Positions 36,001-42,785 are shown, numbered from the stretch's first letter. The stretch is 64,000 bases of DNA from Echinometra lucunter (GCA_029962745.1 CM057165.1:8765523-8829522); one strand, 5' to 3'. A program made the numbers and translations. Notes: generated from the letters alone by a model not told the origin.

Positions 36001-38378
36001 CTTAAAATCATACATACTACTTCCATGGTGTAAATGACAGTAGAATGACATTTTTAAAAGCAAGTATCTTTATTATTTTCTAATTTTCATTTGTCATGCT
36101 ACAAGTATATCTCACTTTGATGTTGAGGGGATTTTTGTTAGTTTTTTTTTTTTTTTTTGTCTCAAAGACACCACCAGTCTCATGGATTTTGTTTCCTTTC
36201 TTACAGGATGCAATGAAGGACTGTGGAGATGACTTTGTAAAGCAGCTTGCTACAACCACAGAACAACTTCTACTTCTACTTGATTCTGAACTCACAGTTG
36301 ATGATGTCATCACTGGCAGTAAGTCTTCTCTTTTCATTTCTTAAACCTGTTGAATACTATGCCTGGGAAGCATTTCATGAAGTGTCTTCTCAGGGATTTG
36401 TACTGACAACTGTTATAAGCTACTGAAATCCTTGCATCTGATCGGCTGAGAGCAAAATTTGTCTGTAAAAATCGCTGACAAGACACTTCATGAAATGCTT
36501 CCCAGATGTATGACTCATGATCAGGTGTATGGGAAATATGTATTATATTAAAAAATCAAATCATGTTGAATTGTTTAAGCTGTCTTTGATTAAAAACGTG
36601 AAGTCAGAAGCACAACTAGATAATTAGTAATTTCTTGATAGTGGAGTTGATTAATTGACTGACTCATTTCTCGCTACCATGCACAGTACATGGTGTATCA
36701 TAACGTTCTGTTTGTTCAATTTCTGTGACTTTTGTTTTCATAAGAGTTATGATTTTCAATATCCACAGGGGTTGATCCGAAGCGTATGAAGACAAGCGCC
36801 CTCATGCGACGCAAACAAGCAGGACTCCCACTAGAGGACAATGAATATGTCCCCCTCATCAAGCGTGGTAGTCGCCAGTGGGAGGGGCTCCCTCTCAGCA
36901 TCGAACCCGAGTCGATGGCCCCTCCTCCGAAGATCGAGACCTCTCAGACACCTTCCCAGCCCCGCAGCCGCAGCAGACAGGCCAAGGGAAAGAAGGTGGA
37001 GAGTGAGGCAGCTCCTAAACCGACTACAACGGCGGCTGTGACAACGCAGAAGACCACACTGGCTCACCAAGCAACCTTTGATGCAAGGAATCATGCATTC
37101 CAGGTATTACCCAACACAGAGGTGTTTTCTCTGTACATCACAGGATGAGGTGTCATATACAATCTGTATCTGATGTATCTATAACGATATTACAGAAGAT
37201 ATATTTCTCATTATCATCAGTTACAAGATTTAAATATATTACTGTTGCAAATATTGAATGCTGCTAGGACAGGCTATCCTTTGAAAAGCATTAGGGGTCA
37301 AAGAGCATCATTGTGTGTAATTGTACATGTAAATGTATGCCTGGAATGTGTATGAAACAATACTGACAACATGCTACATATGATGATAGGACCTAGATTT
37401 TTTTTTCTTCAGATTCATGTGCACTCGGAATGAGTGCACCAATTTCACTTTCACTATGGCACATAAAGTCTCCATTGCTTTGCTTTTTACTTCTATGCCC
37501 CCACTTGGTTGTGCAGCACATGTTTCCACAACAGTTGGTCAGTAATCAATTTCTTACTCCACGTAAATTCTTAACTTTGGCCTTGGATTCATGCCTAACC
37601 TTAAACTTAATCTATAACCTGATGACAATTCTCAACAGGTGCGTCTTCATAAGCTCGAGCTTTTAGAGTAGCCGTCTATTTCTGATCCTATGAATTAGCC
37701 TGATCGGAGAATAGCCAGCTAATTCTCAGATAAAGACAGAATTAGTCGCCTATTTCACTTGAAAGTTAAGTCACCCACATCTTGGACTTATTTGCAGGAT
37801 AACCGGCTAATTTGCAAAATAGCTATTTTCAACGCATCTTCATCAGCTCGAGCTTCAGGAGCTGGTTTATCCATTCCATCATGCATTGTGTGCCAACATC
37901 AGGCTATAGCTGGAGCTATAGCCCAATACATTATGTATTGGAGCTCGAAATGAAGTGGATGTGATTGCATGCTTCAGCGAAGTTTGGACTAATACCCCTG
38001 ATCCCCCAAATAGCAGTCTCTTCCAAAGCTTGCGCTGATGTATACCCACCTTTTTTCTATCTTTGACAAAGTAGAGCTTGAAGCAAGTGTTGGATTGACC
38101 CATTTTCCCTTAATAATCTTACCTGGTGGCAAGATGTCAAATGTCCTTTCATAGCACCTGCTTCCAGTCTTCTTCATTTCATTCCTCCATCTTGTCCTGC
38201 ATCCCTGGTAAATGATCTTCCCTTTTTTTTTATCTCTCTCTCTATCCAGCAAAGTACAACCGACTACGAGCAGCGCTTGAAAGAGATCGCCACCAAACAA
38301 GAAGAACAGACCATAGCAGAGAACAGGTGGACAGGAAGCTGGCAGACTGCTGTCCAGAAAGTTAAAGATCTCTACTGA
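46..38378 (+). CDS. CCDC180: CCDC180-like coiled-coil protein, 5'-partial, 27 visible exons
   Basis: Exons read from splice sites and frame: 46-155, 2164-2230, 2909-2946, 3433-3567, 4187-4446, 5129-5248, 6800-6968, 7831-7953, 9085-9258, 11685-11800, 13076-13202, 19391-19555, 21253-21327, 24306-24571, 25080-25161, 25922-26196, (gap), 28153-28331, 29770-29825, 31103-31274, 31754-31831, 32193-32259, 32598-32742, 33560-33720, 34432-34569, 36207-36318, 36769-37103, 38250-38378 with stop TGA at 38376. Every junction is GT-AG and in phase except 26196/28153, which spans the scaffold gap. The family is recognised from HLWDVHEINLAKKE, LDLRLHLHEPR, RAAELLLHQE, KFDPKYYVFGEKP and RPTLGHPHNRNEL, all typical of vertebrate CCDC180 (Pfam DUF4455 then DUF4456). 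Long amphipathic helices are expected; there is no signal peptide or membrane segment in the visible part. Family knowledge links CCDC180 mainly to ciliated and testis tissue; a ciliary role here is inference. The N-terminus lies before the window. Confidence 0.87.
306..494. repeat. TIR element, ends ACAGTSAAACCT
   Basis: The left end reads acagtcaaacctgctttagc and the right end, reversed, acagtgaaacctcataaaga. The interior repeats aaagaccgc in both orientations. No coding capacity; a non-autonomous DNA transposon (MITE). Confidence 0.7.
660..1120. repeat. MITE with about 46-bp terminal inverted repeats
   Basis: Left arm gggagctttagatacccgac and onward to gcggtatcttggc; right arm is its near-perfect complement ending gtatctaaagctccc. 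Inside are two direct copies of ttttatgacgtaacaatggt and the word gtgcgcatgcgc. Confidence 0.88.
1731..2042. repeat. TIR element of the gtgtttcataaagctg family, copy 1
   Basis: The left arm is gtgtttcataaagctgttag followed by a copy of cgacttgaatatggcaagcc; the right arm reverses this and ends cagctttgtgagacacct. A second copy is at 5725..6043. A poly-G run (1718-1732) abuts the left end. Confidence 0.75.
2262..2515 (-). mobile_element. tRNA-derived SINE, minus orientation
   Basis: On the - strand the head carries a B-box-like GGTTCAAATCC, then body words tttggcaagatatctacattt and gggtactggcaggaag that also occur at 28385..28710, and an AAT-type microsatellite tail (2258-2275). Confidence 0.65.
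2519..2810. repeat. MITE with about 30-bp TIR
   Basis: Left arm gttcccactgccgatccgat, right arm complement atcggatcggcagtgggaac. The arms extend inward through ctcaaaacctagtctgcaaa. It may have inserted at the head of the SINE at 2262..2515. Confidence 0.85.
5611..5722. repeat. Left half of a palindromic element with TGATTGGCTG core
   Basis: Starts ggggcccgttgcataaaact, has an internal stem ttactataatagcaa/ctattatagtaa, and includes ttttgattggctgttgagca. The right arm is missing, cut off by the element at 5725. Confidence 0.55.
5725..6043. repeat. TIR element of the same family, copy 2
   Basis: Begins aggtcacaaagctgtgcacg, shares gacttgaatatggaaagcca and the fragment gggaaatacagtcacactttg with the copy at 1731..2042, and ends acagctatgtgaaacaccc. 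Confidence 0.72.
6216..6625. repeat. TIR family B (TTAACCCATAG), copy 1
   Basis: Ends read ttatcccatagaagtacaga and gtacctctatgggttaa. Shares blocks with 26245..26663 and 55800..56223, including aaattggcaac and ttttctcttcctgctcatgt. Confidence 0.8.
7731..7854 (+). repeat. 62-bp tandem duplication across the exon 8 acceptor
   Basis: Two copies (7731-7792 and 7793-7854) start aaatgtattaaaccaagata and include the branch/pyrimidine region, the ttttag acceptor and the first 24 bases of the exon. They differ at the first exon base (t versus a). Use of the upstream acceptor would read through to TAA in the duplicated intron sequence, so the downstream acceptor at 7831 must be the coding one. Confidence 0.92.
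8310..8492. repeat. GAT/ATG microsatellite patches
   Basis: Runs of gat repeats at 8318-8347 and 8465-8487, with a degraded segment between. Intronic. Confidence 0.85.
8597..9048. repeat. TIR element, ends rtccggtatgcaattcaata
   Basis: Left gtccggtatgcaattcaatac, right complement gtattgaattgaatactggcc. The interior repeats acttagatgaaatacttag and similar words in both orientations. Confidence 0.7.
9323..9518. repeat. Palindromic element with gtgtttcacaaagagtta ends
   Basis: Left gtgtttcacaaagagttaat and right aactctttgtgaaacacc, preceded by a 12-base poly-G run. The element at 42786..42987 has the same right end. Confidence 0.8.
9527..9920. repeat. 93-bp direct duplication flanking a palindromic element
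   Basis: Two copies (9527-9620 and 9828-9920) of a segment with attaaatattatagtctcttt and cagtttgcaaa flank a palindrome at 9657..9825. The palindrome's arms are actatttcatggaggttgtc and its complement, with ttttgattggctgagaagca inside. Confidence 0.8.
10746..10870. repeat. Palindrome, about 125 bp
   Basis: Left arm tcaataacgttcgattgtat and agaccagtca; right arm tgactggtctttggcagcaa then tgggttattga. Confidence 0.6.
11017..11106 (+). pseudogene. Decayed duplicate of CCDC180 exon 10
   Basis: The stretch follows tatttatccag exactly as the real exon at 11685 does. It encodes DMEVNLKYLDKLRKKSSE and VALKNITEKAH then TAG. The real exon encodes DMEANLDILMDRLRQESSEE and ALKTTMDKAH. The copies differ by one missing codon and many substitutions, the frame is kept to the TAG, and the donor site is lost. 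Confidence 0.85.
11130..11560 (-). pseudogene. LINE reverse-transcriptase C-terminal remnant
   Basis: The - strand reads MWVYRRMMRISWKRRKTNKE then ILQKARHKQ, and further on the pattern LRRKPRINWEE, typical of the end of a non-LTR retrotransposon ORF2. Stops and frameshifts interrupt it. It sits between the decayed exon copy at 11017 and the real exon at 11685. Confidence 0.75.
11990..12110 (+). pseudogene. Short LINE ORF2 tail fragment
   Basis: The frame reads SVAAKLWNLLPAVMKTASSV and DQFKN, the usual last-domain pattern of CR1/L2-type ORF2 proteins. Only this short part is seen. Confidence 0.55.
12597..12975 (+). mobile_element. SINE-related repeat interrupted by a palindromic element
   Basis: Words attaagtgggtacctggtag, gcctggctggaatgctccc and gtaaagtgcttggtagaga match the reverse of the SINE at 28385..28710. 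Between 12709 and 12884 lies an insert with ends accaggggaaaaaata and tattttttccctggt. Confidence 0.75.
13311..13449. repeat. Palindromic element with tgattggctgagagc core
   Basis: Left gcatttcatcaagtgtcttg, right complement caagacacttgatgaaatgc. The 36362..36506 copy is closely related. Confidence 0.85.
13484..13884. repeat. TIR family A (TTAACCCATTCGTGACAG), copy 1
   Basis: Starts ttaacccattcgtgacagga; ends gtcatgaatgggttaa. Interior has caaattggcaacaccaacat and gcatcaaacaacgaatattg. Open frames in this family are chance; no conserved protein is seen. Confidence 0.9.
14474..15040. repeat. TIR family C (TTAAGGGAAAGTCCACCCC), copy 1, giant palindrome
   Basis: The left arm gggaaagtccaccccagaag and the right arm cttctggggtggactttccc continue as complements for over 200 bases each side, with a short loop near 14760. 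Both ends carry TTAA. Arms include gcaaattggcaacactgatg and its complement. Confidence 0.9.
15502..19255 (+). mobile_element. Pogo/Tigger-like DNA transposon, full length
   Basis: The element begins CCCAGTAGTCTGGTGTCCGG and ends in sequence whose reverse complement begins CGAGTAGGATGGGGGGTTGG; both ends then carry GTGTCCGGAC or TGTCCGGAC, and the left end carries it twice. TA flanks each side (15500-15501 and 19256-19257), the expected target duplication of Tc1/mariner-pogo elements. It encodes the transposase at 16163..18163. The 3' 1.1 kb after the stop is AT-rich and has no other gene. Host sequence on both sides belongs to one palindromic repeat, which dates the insertion after that repeat. 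Confidence 0.85.
16163..18163 (+). CDS. Pogo/Tigger-like DDE transposase with C-terminal PHD-like finger
   Basis: Two exons are clear: 16163-16417 and 16652-18163, joined in phase 0 (gtgagt donor, ctcctaacag acceptor). Exon 1 has a pipsqueak-type helix-turn-helix (RYDAALRLFEAGDSVRIAAR) and begins a CENP-B/Tc5-type second DNA-binding domain that finishes in exon 2 (NWFRGFLRRWPSVRL). The DDE_1 core has the three acidic residues NVD, LLLCDG and FLQPLDVG with 35 residues between the last two. The tail is asparagine-rich, then has an acidic run, then a C4HC3 arrangement (CCVCHC, CDKC, HLSHC, CPCC) typical of a PHD finger. Both exons are free of stops, so the protein could be active or recent. No start codon lies in exon 1; an upstream exon from ATG 15563 ends one base out of phase (see findings). 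Confidence 0.88.
19808..20224. repeat. TIR family A, copy 2
   Basis: Same ends and interior as 13484..13884, same orientation, plus the gggcacagtttgtgtagaatt segment missing from copy 1. Confidence 0.9.
20525..20759. repeat. TIR family D (CACTATGAACATG), copy 1
   Basis: Left cactatgaacatggcagaca and right complement tgtctgtcatgttcatagtg. Further copies at 43749..44036 and 47084..47323. Confidence 0.88.
21480..21644. repeat. 165-bp imperfect palindrome
   Basis: Left aaataattcatgtttgcgag and right complement around agtatgaattattt; inner arms cgttaagtcacaatgggata and the matching reverse. Confidence 0.8.
22038..22342. repeat. (GAT/AAT)n microsatellite, about 300 bp
   Basis: Continuous mixture of gataat, aataat and gatgat triplets. 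The open frames across it code only Asp/Asn or Ile/Met and are not genes. Confidence 0.97.
22556..22974 (-). pseudogene. 3' end of a non-LTR retrotransposon (LINE) with AAT tail
   Basis: The - strand codes NLINKYTPVRSLRSSNSGSL, VVPKSVKTWGVRAFAHAGPV and LWNDLPLVIRECTSIDTFKR, the conserved tail of CR1/L2-like ORF2. The 3' UTR has gcgccttgggcactc and ends in a TTATTA microsatellite (22556-22578), as such LINEs do. Confidence 0.85.
23425..23583. repeat. Palindrome of about 160 bp
   Basis: Left gagcagcttgctgcaagcta and tttattcactcatcctcac; right complement gagtgagtaaaggcggcatg and cagcaagctgccc, with inner arms around gtttatttt and aaataaac. Confidence 0.8.
23586..24163. repeat. TIR element bounded by poly-G and poly-C tracts
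   Basis: Left end has a poly-G run, ggcactcg and ggtatgtgccgcgg; right end has ccgcggcacatacccacc and a 25-base poly-C run. The interior repeats tgctttggaacgg several times in variants. Unstable tracts at both ends may affect assembly. Confidence 0.8.
25080..26196 (+). other. CCDC180: CCDC180 central conserved coil, exons 15-16
   Basis: Exon 25080-25161 encodes MRMSFLEHLEEWMVYAVERA and exon 25922-26196 encodes LDLRLHLHEPRSKRTELDIH with RAAELLLHQERV and a long heptad-rich tail ending in VFVNASRSAE. This is the most recognisable part of the family outside DUF4456. The exon ends in phase 2 (GA|gtgagt). The next recognisable exon needs phase 0, so one or more exons are missing between them, most likely in the scaffold gap. 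Confidence 0.85.
25205..25390. repeat. Dispersed repeat shared with 40110..40270 (inverted)
   Basis: Words ttcttaatatgggatactt and gatgaagaaattaaggtcac with atggatttccaca recur as the reverse complement near 40130-40260. Confidence 0.65.
26245..26663. repeat. TIR family B, copy 2
   Basis: Starts ttaacccatagaggtacagt and ends gtactgctatgggttaa. Interior words ccagaatgttgggcagt and tttaaattggcaacacagtg. Near-full-length twin of 55800..56223. Confidence 0.88.
26899..27040. repeat. Palindromic element beside the scaffold gap
   Basis: Left gggcgtttcatgaaacaatt, right tcttgatgaaacgctcccc; inner stem tcggtggttttcacc; core cagccaatcagat. Confidence 0.8.
27145..27644. other. Scaffold gap, 500 N
   Basis: Exactly 500 N, the usual placeholder for a gap of unknown size. 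It lies in the CCDC180 intron between exons that do not match in phase, so it probably hides at least one coding exon. Confidence 0.99.
27978..28124. repeat. Palindromic element just upstream of CCDC180 exon 17
   Basis: Left ggccccgtttcataaaactt, right agctttatgaaacaggacc, core agccaatcaaatgcaagg. It ends about 28 bases before the exon acceptor. Confidence 0.8.
28385..28710 (-). mobile_element. SINE, minus orientation
   Basis: On the - strand, a degraded B-box (gagtttgaatctcgc), then tttggcaagatatgaatcta, gttaagtgggtacccagtag and tgtaaagtgcttagagacat. Same family as 2262..2515 and 12597..12975. Confidence 0.68.
29180..29290 (+). pseudogene. Decayed duplicate of CCDC180 exon 17 end
   Basis: The frame read here gives TSEDAALSVIENILMQ against SEDAAVSVIKNILS of the real exon at 28153-28331. 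The following intron bases are also alike (gtagactttggagatttat versus gtagatctttgggggtatt). The donor GTAAGA has become GCAAGC. A shorter third trace, agcatcctcatatgagatg, lies at 28742. Confidence 0.72.
29357..29505. repeat. Palindromic element with gggcccccttgcataaaaag ends
   Basis: Left gcccccttgcataaaaagtt, right gctttttatgcaagagggcc, core attctgattggttgaaaatc. A near twin is at 46518..46666. Confidence 0.88.
30148..30310. repeat. Minisatellite, about 20-bp period
   Basis: About eight units of agcattcagaatcttctctt with variants. Confidence 0.85.
30455..31062. repeat. TIR family E (TTAAAGGTAGTAGCCCACATTTGC), copy 1
   Basis: Left ttaaaggtagtagcccacat; right complement atgtaggctactacctttaa. 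About 250 bases longer than the copy at 53513..53869, with extra material between 30720 and 30990. Confidence 0.85.
32890..32998. repeat. Tandem repeat, about 32-bp period, three units
   Basis: Units of aataagaattccttcatctt plus aatcagtattgg with small changes. Confidence 0.85.
33062..33155. repeat. Palindrome, about 93 bp
   Basis: Left gttgccatggtttagaccac and ggtttatgtaaattta; right taaaccgtggtctcaaccatgg. Confidence 0.85.
33246..33537. repeat. TIR element, ends aaggcttgttcagatatgat
   Basis: Left aaggcttgttcagatatgat, right complement atcatatctgaacaagcctt. A degraded relative with a similar end occurs at 63270-63335. Confidence 0.85.
33934..34302. repeat. TIR element that contains a tRNA-like sequence
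   Basis: Left ctcggaagtttgtctatcct and ccttagtgtaagcac; right gcttacactaagga and agaagtttctgagcc. Inside lies a tRNA-like stretch at about 34076-34165. Confidence 0.75.
34076..34165 (+). other. tRNA-like sequence (A and B boxes) inside a repeat
   Basis: A-box-like gtggcgcagtggttaaagcc and a perfect B box ggttcgaatcc about 45 bases later. Acceptor-stem pairing is poor and no clear anticodon arm is seen, so it is better read as a tRNA-derived SINE head or relic than a working tRNA gene. Confidence 0.5.
34583..35068. repeat. TIR family F (TTAACTCTTACRGTGCC), copy 1
   Basis: Left taacacttacagtgccgatg, right ccttggcaccgtaagagttaa. Copy 2 is 58493..58973. Confidence 0.85.
36362..36506. repeat. 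Palindromic element, relative of 13311..13449
   Basis: Left gcatttcatgaagtgtcttc and right caagacacttcatgaaatgc, with ctgatcggctgagagcaaaa inside. Confidence 0.85.
36769..38378 (+). other. CCDC180: CCDC180 C-terminal tail and stop, exons 26-27
   Basis: Exon 36769-37103 encodes MKTSALMRRKQAG, DNEYVPLIKRGSRQWEGLPL and a Pro/Ser/Lys-rich disordered stretch, ending HQATFDARNHAFQ. The last exon 38250-38378 follows a strong polypyrimidine acceptor and encodes QSTTDYEQRLKEIATKQEEQ, NRWTGSWQTAVQKVKDLY and the TGA stop. The region around this stop codon is repeated downstream (see 38355..38810). Confidence 0.85.
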
Positions 38379-38810
38379 AACATCCAGTCTTCTGCACTGT
38401 AATACTTTCCTGCATGAAATCACTGCAAGAACTCTTTATATATCATTGAGGAGAGTTGAGGATCTCTACTGAACCAGTCCTTTTGCTACTTCATTGTGAG
38501 AATCGCAACAAGAACTCTGAAACTCTTTAAAATATCACAGCATACATCGAGGAGAGTCCAGGATCTCTCTGAAACAATCCTTTTTCTACTTCATTGTAAG
38601 AATTGCAATAAGAACTCTGAAACTTTCCATCGAAGAAGTCCAACGGCATATAAACCATGCAGAATATATACTGACACATGTTTTGTTGAGAGTGTTGCCA
38701 GACAGTAGGAAATAAATATGTAGTGGGCAGATTGTTGTCCAAAAAAATCAAAAGTTCTCTACTGAAACTGTCCATTTCATTGCCAGAATTATTTGCAAGA
38801 ACTTCAAAGG
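38355..38810 (+). repeat. Decayed tandem copies of the CCDC180 stop-codon region in the 3' UTR
   Basis: The sequence gatctctactgaaacatcc at the stop is followed by related copies near 38460 (gatctctactgaaccagtcc), 38560 (gatctctctgaaacaatcc) and 38750 (gttctctactgaaactgtcc). Each is followed by a variant of cttcattgtaagaattgcaa and gcaagaactct. Spacing is about 95 to 190 bases. Confidence 0.8.
38711..38716 (+). terminator. Candidate poly(A) signal of the CCDC180-like gene
   Basis: AATAAA 333 bases after the stop codon. Position fits a short 3' UTR; another AATAAA at 42002 is an alternative for a longer UTR. No cDNA evidence. Confidence 0.4.
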
Positions 38811-38819
38811 ATTCAGAAC

Positions 38820-39917
38820 TACCGTAATTAACGTTCTATAAACCGCACGTGTATTAACCGCACCCCCAATTTTTTACCCCCTCTAGTAAAAAAAAAAATA
38901 CACACATAAACCCTTCTTCTCTCACTCTGAACAACATTTCGTATTTCCAAACAAAATGGAAAATTAGACATGAAATGAAATGATTCAGTAAACTAAATAC
39001 CAGTTTAAAAAAAGAAAAGGAAAGGGTAGTTCAATCCACATTCCGATTATCCCGGCGACAGCTGCTCTTATATTCAACTTTCCACCATCATATAGCCACT
39101 GAATCCCGTTATAGTTGGCGATCTAAACACACTCAAACACACGCATCATAATACACGGATGATGCTCATCTCGCACGCACTGCACTTTTGCAATACAGAC
39201 GAGGCTGGCTTTAGTCAGGTGACGTAATTTTAGTCATTTGACATTTTGAAAGTCCCCGGATGCGTAAGTGGAAAGTTTATTTCCCTTGCAAGACACACGC
39301 ATCCCAGATGCAATGCTCGTAGCTGGCATTGCTGTTTGGCAATGCAGACGAGGCTGGCTTTAGTCAGGTGAGGAAGCTTTAGTCATGTGACATTTTGAAA
39401 GTCCCCGTATGCGTAAGTGGAAAGTTTATTTCCCTTGCAAGAAACACACATCCCAGATGCAACGCTCATCGATGGCATTGCACTTTCGCAATGCAGACGA
39501 GGCTGGGCTGTAGTCAGATGACGTAATTTTAGTCATGTGACATTTTGAAAGTCCCCGGATGCGTAAGAGACATGTCAAAGCAAGTTGAATTCCCTTGCAA
39601 GGTATACGATGCACCATGCACACAACAGTCCACACTCTCGTGAGTGTTCAGCACAGGAAATATCATGCTGCTAATTGCAACGTGAAATTAACTTTTCAAA
39701 ACAAGAATTGCAACCTGTAAACTTCTGTAAACTATAAGTTTGCCGAACGTTACGGGGACCTTGTACCCGCTAAATAACTTGTCTGTATGGGTGACTGACT
39801 CTTGTTATTCCTGGCGAATCCTGGCCCAGACCTGCCATTGTGTATTAACCGCACCCCTGACTTTTCACTTTTCCCCGCAGGGAAAAAAGTGTGGTTTATA
39901 CAACGGTAATTACGGTA
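38820..39917. repeat. TIR element with three internal subrepeats
   Basis: Ends taccgtaattaacgttctat and complement caacggtaattacggta, followed inward by taaaccgcac. Inside, a block of about 165 bases with gacgaggctggctttagtca, tgacgtaattttagtca and gaaagtccccggatgcgtaa occurs three times (39195, 39345, 39495). Confidence 0.85.
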
Positions 39918-40837
39918 AATGTTGCCATTCTGTTGTAATTTTGTTTTTGACCAGAGGCCTCTTGCATGCAATTTTTGAATGAATAAGATGCAACTCCAGA
40001 AATCAAGTTCCAAATACCCAAGTCTGACTGGTTGAAAGTTGCATCACATCTTTACAGTCCAATGACAAAAAGAAGTTAATCTGTAGAATGAGTTTCTTAG
40101 TACCATAAGTAAAGAAAATATGTCACTTTTTGTGAGGAAATCTATGGAGTTGCTTCCTCTTGATATATGGCTATATATTTTAAATTGGAGGTCATGTGAC
40201 CTTAATTTCTTCATCATCATGCAGAGCATATAAAAAAGTACCCAAATTTATTAAGAAAAAGACAGTTTTGGAAAAAAAAATGAGTTACTTCCTTTTTTGT
40301 GATTGGAAGGTAGATCTGTTTAAATGCCGTGATACATATGTGATAGATGTACCTGTCCCAAGCCATCTGCATATTGTATGCAAGTTTCGTGAGGAACAAA
40401 ATATGAACCGAGTTGGTTTTTTGCATATGTCCATTCACATTCACAATACAATGTGTGACATGAGAAAGTGAAATATTGAAGTATACAGACTACAGAATAA
40501 AGTATGACAATAAAGATGAAATGTACTGTCAAAATGAGTGGTGCACTTTCAATTAGCAATTGTGATTAAGCTTTTATAAATTGAATAATCAACTTCCAAA
40601 GTAACTTGGTACTTTTGATATTTGTGACAACAAACTGTTACAGCGAAGGACTCTTTCAAGTCAAATGTATCACCTTGTTCTGTATATAAATGCCTAAAAA
40701 AAATTATTTTGATATCCTTTGTGCAGATGACATCATATATCATTATAGTGTACATATGTATATAATTGAAAAGTATTTCTATTTAAGCACATCAGCGTAT
40801 ATTTTACTGTGATATGCAAATTTACTTTAACACTTAA

Positions 40838-41334
40838 AGGTATTGGCTAACTTTGTGAGCAGCTGATTTAAAAAATTCTCAAACTAAGATGAAACATGTG
40901 TATGAGTACTTGTATTTATACTCAAAAACCCTGAAACCAACCATAATTTGGAAGGGAAAGCTGTAAATTAGACGCAAACCGCGATATTATTAGCTTTCGT
41001 CTCGAGAGACACTGAACTAAGAGGACCGTTTGGACGAATTCAAAAATACCGTTACTTGCCTTCCGCCGCGTGATACGTCAATACACACAGTGCGGTCCGT
41101 TGAGTCATGTGCGCATGCGCACTCCTTTTACGTTGGGTCTATGCAACCGACCCTCGTATATTTTTCAAACATTGGTTCACATTTCTAATATTTCAAAATA
41201 CTTCCCGTGGATATTATGCTCTGAAACTTTCACACTGGTATTTTTACACTATAACCCTAATGTTTATCCCATTTTAAAGTAACAAAATGAGATTTTTTTT
41301 AAATCATAACAATGTTAGCCAATGCCTTTAAATT
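40838..41334. repeat. TIR element, ends ttaaaggtattggctaactt
   Basis: Left ttaaaggtattggctaactt, right complement gttagccaatgcctttaa. Contains the 14-base palindrome gtgcgcatgcgcac at 41108. Confidence 0.85.
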
Positions 41335-42001
41335 CATTCTTCACTTTTCGTGAAGTCGGTTTACATCCGTCCACTGTAGGCCTCAACAGTGTGTGAATAT
41401 GTTGAATGCAAAGTACATATACATGTATTCTTTCTTGAATAGTGCCTGAATGATTTACATACTAGGTGATTTGCTTTGACGATTTGCGCATCTTAAGTTG
41501 TCTTTGTACTGCTCTTTCGCCAGATATCTTACTAATATTTGATCATGGTTTTAGGATTCCAATACATCACATGAAATTTTTTTCTCTCGCATCTGACATA
41601 TCGCATGAGATCACAGACTTTGTGATAGAAAACAAATTCTTCAATAAAGTCTACTTCTACTGCTATGAAGTAAGGTCTCAATGATTGACCTGCTAGGTAC
41701 ATCCAATTCTTCCTCATACATTTTTTTTCTTCTTCTTCTTTTTTTAAATTTCATATTACCCACCAGTTACAATGAATTCAGTTAAAAGTGTTTTTTTTTT
41801 TTTTTTTTTCATTTTATGGTATTGAATTATTTTGTTGGATACATGGAACATCAAACATCATTACTTTCATTATTTTAAAGAAGTGCAGTGATAATCTGAA
41901 TGTTACATGTATTTGTATTCAATATAAGGAGATATTCAATTCTACACTCGTGTATGAGAATCTAATGGTATTGTGTAAAAAGTTTATATATGTTTATTGT
42001 T

Positions 42002-42007
42002 AATAAA
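42002..42007 (+). terminator. Alternative distal poly(A) signal, + strand
   Basis: AATAAA within gttaataaacactcctg. It faces a minus-strand AATAAA at 42118-42123 only 110 bases away, as expected if two long 3' UTRs end tail to tail. Confidence 0.25.
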
Positions 42008-42117
42008 CACTCCTGAAACAATTGTTTGAAATGTATTTGATTTCTAAAGTCATTTAAATCATCCAGCTTTAGTCACACAAAAAATCAAACAACTGAAGTT
42101 GCATACTTTATAATTCT

Positions 42118-42123
42118 TTTATT
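42118..42123 (-). terminator. Candidate poly(A) signal of the C3-like gene, - strand
   Basis: TTTATT on + is AATAAA on -. It would give a 3' UTR of about 2.9 kb after the stop at 45061. Nearer TTTATT words also occur, so this is only one possibility. Confidence 0.2.
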
Positions 42124-42785
42124 ATGAATACTTTTTAAATGCAAAAAAGTACAAATCATGACATGATATAGCATTCTGTATAATAAAGCAGAAAAGTTTG
42201 CATATTACAATATATATTTACATACAGGTGACACTGCATAAGAATTACTTTAAAAAAGAAAACCCTGACTTTCAATTAACATTATAAAAGGGTCCTACTG
42301 GCTCAAAAATCCACAAATTTAGTTTGGGGGTAATACTTAACATCCGCTGTAATGGACTACTTGACTTTTGGTTCAGTTATGTCTGTCTTGTGCAAATTTG
42401 CAGTCATCTGAGCTTTGGACCTTCATATAAGAATTCTATCTTTATGGTAGTTTGATATGACTTCAGTGGTACGCAACCTGCACCTCAAAAAGAAAATTAC
42501 TTGCCAGACTGCTGGGAATGACGTTCACCCCCCCCCCCCCCCCCCACACACACACACCTTTTTTCCCCCCTGGGGGATGGGATTAACAAAAGTATAGTCA
42601 AGGAAACCATAGTAATATGAGAATTTTTTGTTTTCATAGTTTAACAGCCAAATGTCCTACATGTACAAGTACATGTCTATGGGTGGTGTAGTACGATTTA
42701 AGAGAGGTTTTCACAAGACAAGAGAAAACATCAATTCCATCCTTTGGAAGGAGAAAGGGGGTGTATTTTTTGTCTTTGGATAGTA

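Larger units (their letters stand above)
32193..36318 (+). other. CCDC180: CCDC180 DUF4456-like domain, exons 21-25
   Basis: Five exons (32193-32259, 32598-32742, 33560-33720, 34432-34569, 36207-36318) encode about 208 residues. Landmarks in order are TLQDALDGLLTTADLYYR, RPVTRPQAIHEIFEQCAD, SYYKQADDYHNQCLQEF, KVPPLVIKQLLKHHI, LLRPTLGHPHNRNELVSL and DDFVKQLATTTEQLLLLLD. Long helices with charged faces and the RPTLGHP turn match the C-terminal DUF4456 family as I know it. Phases are 2-0-1-0-0-1 across the block, with no stop or frame lesion. Confidence 0.88.
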
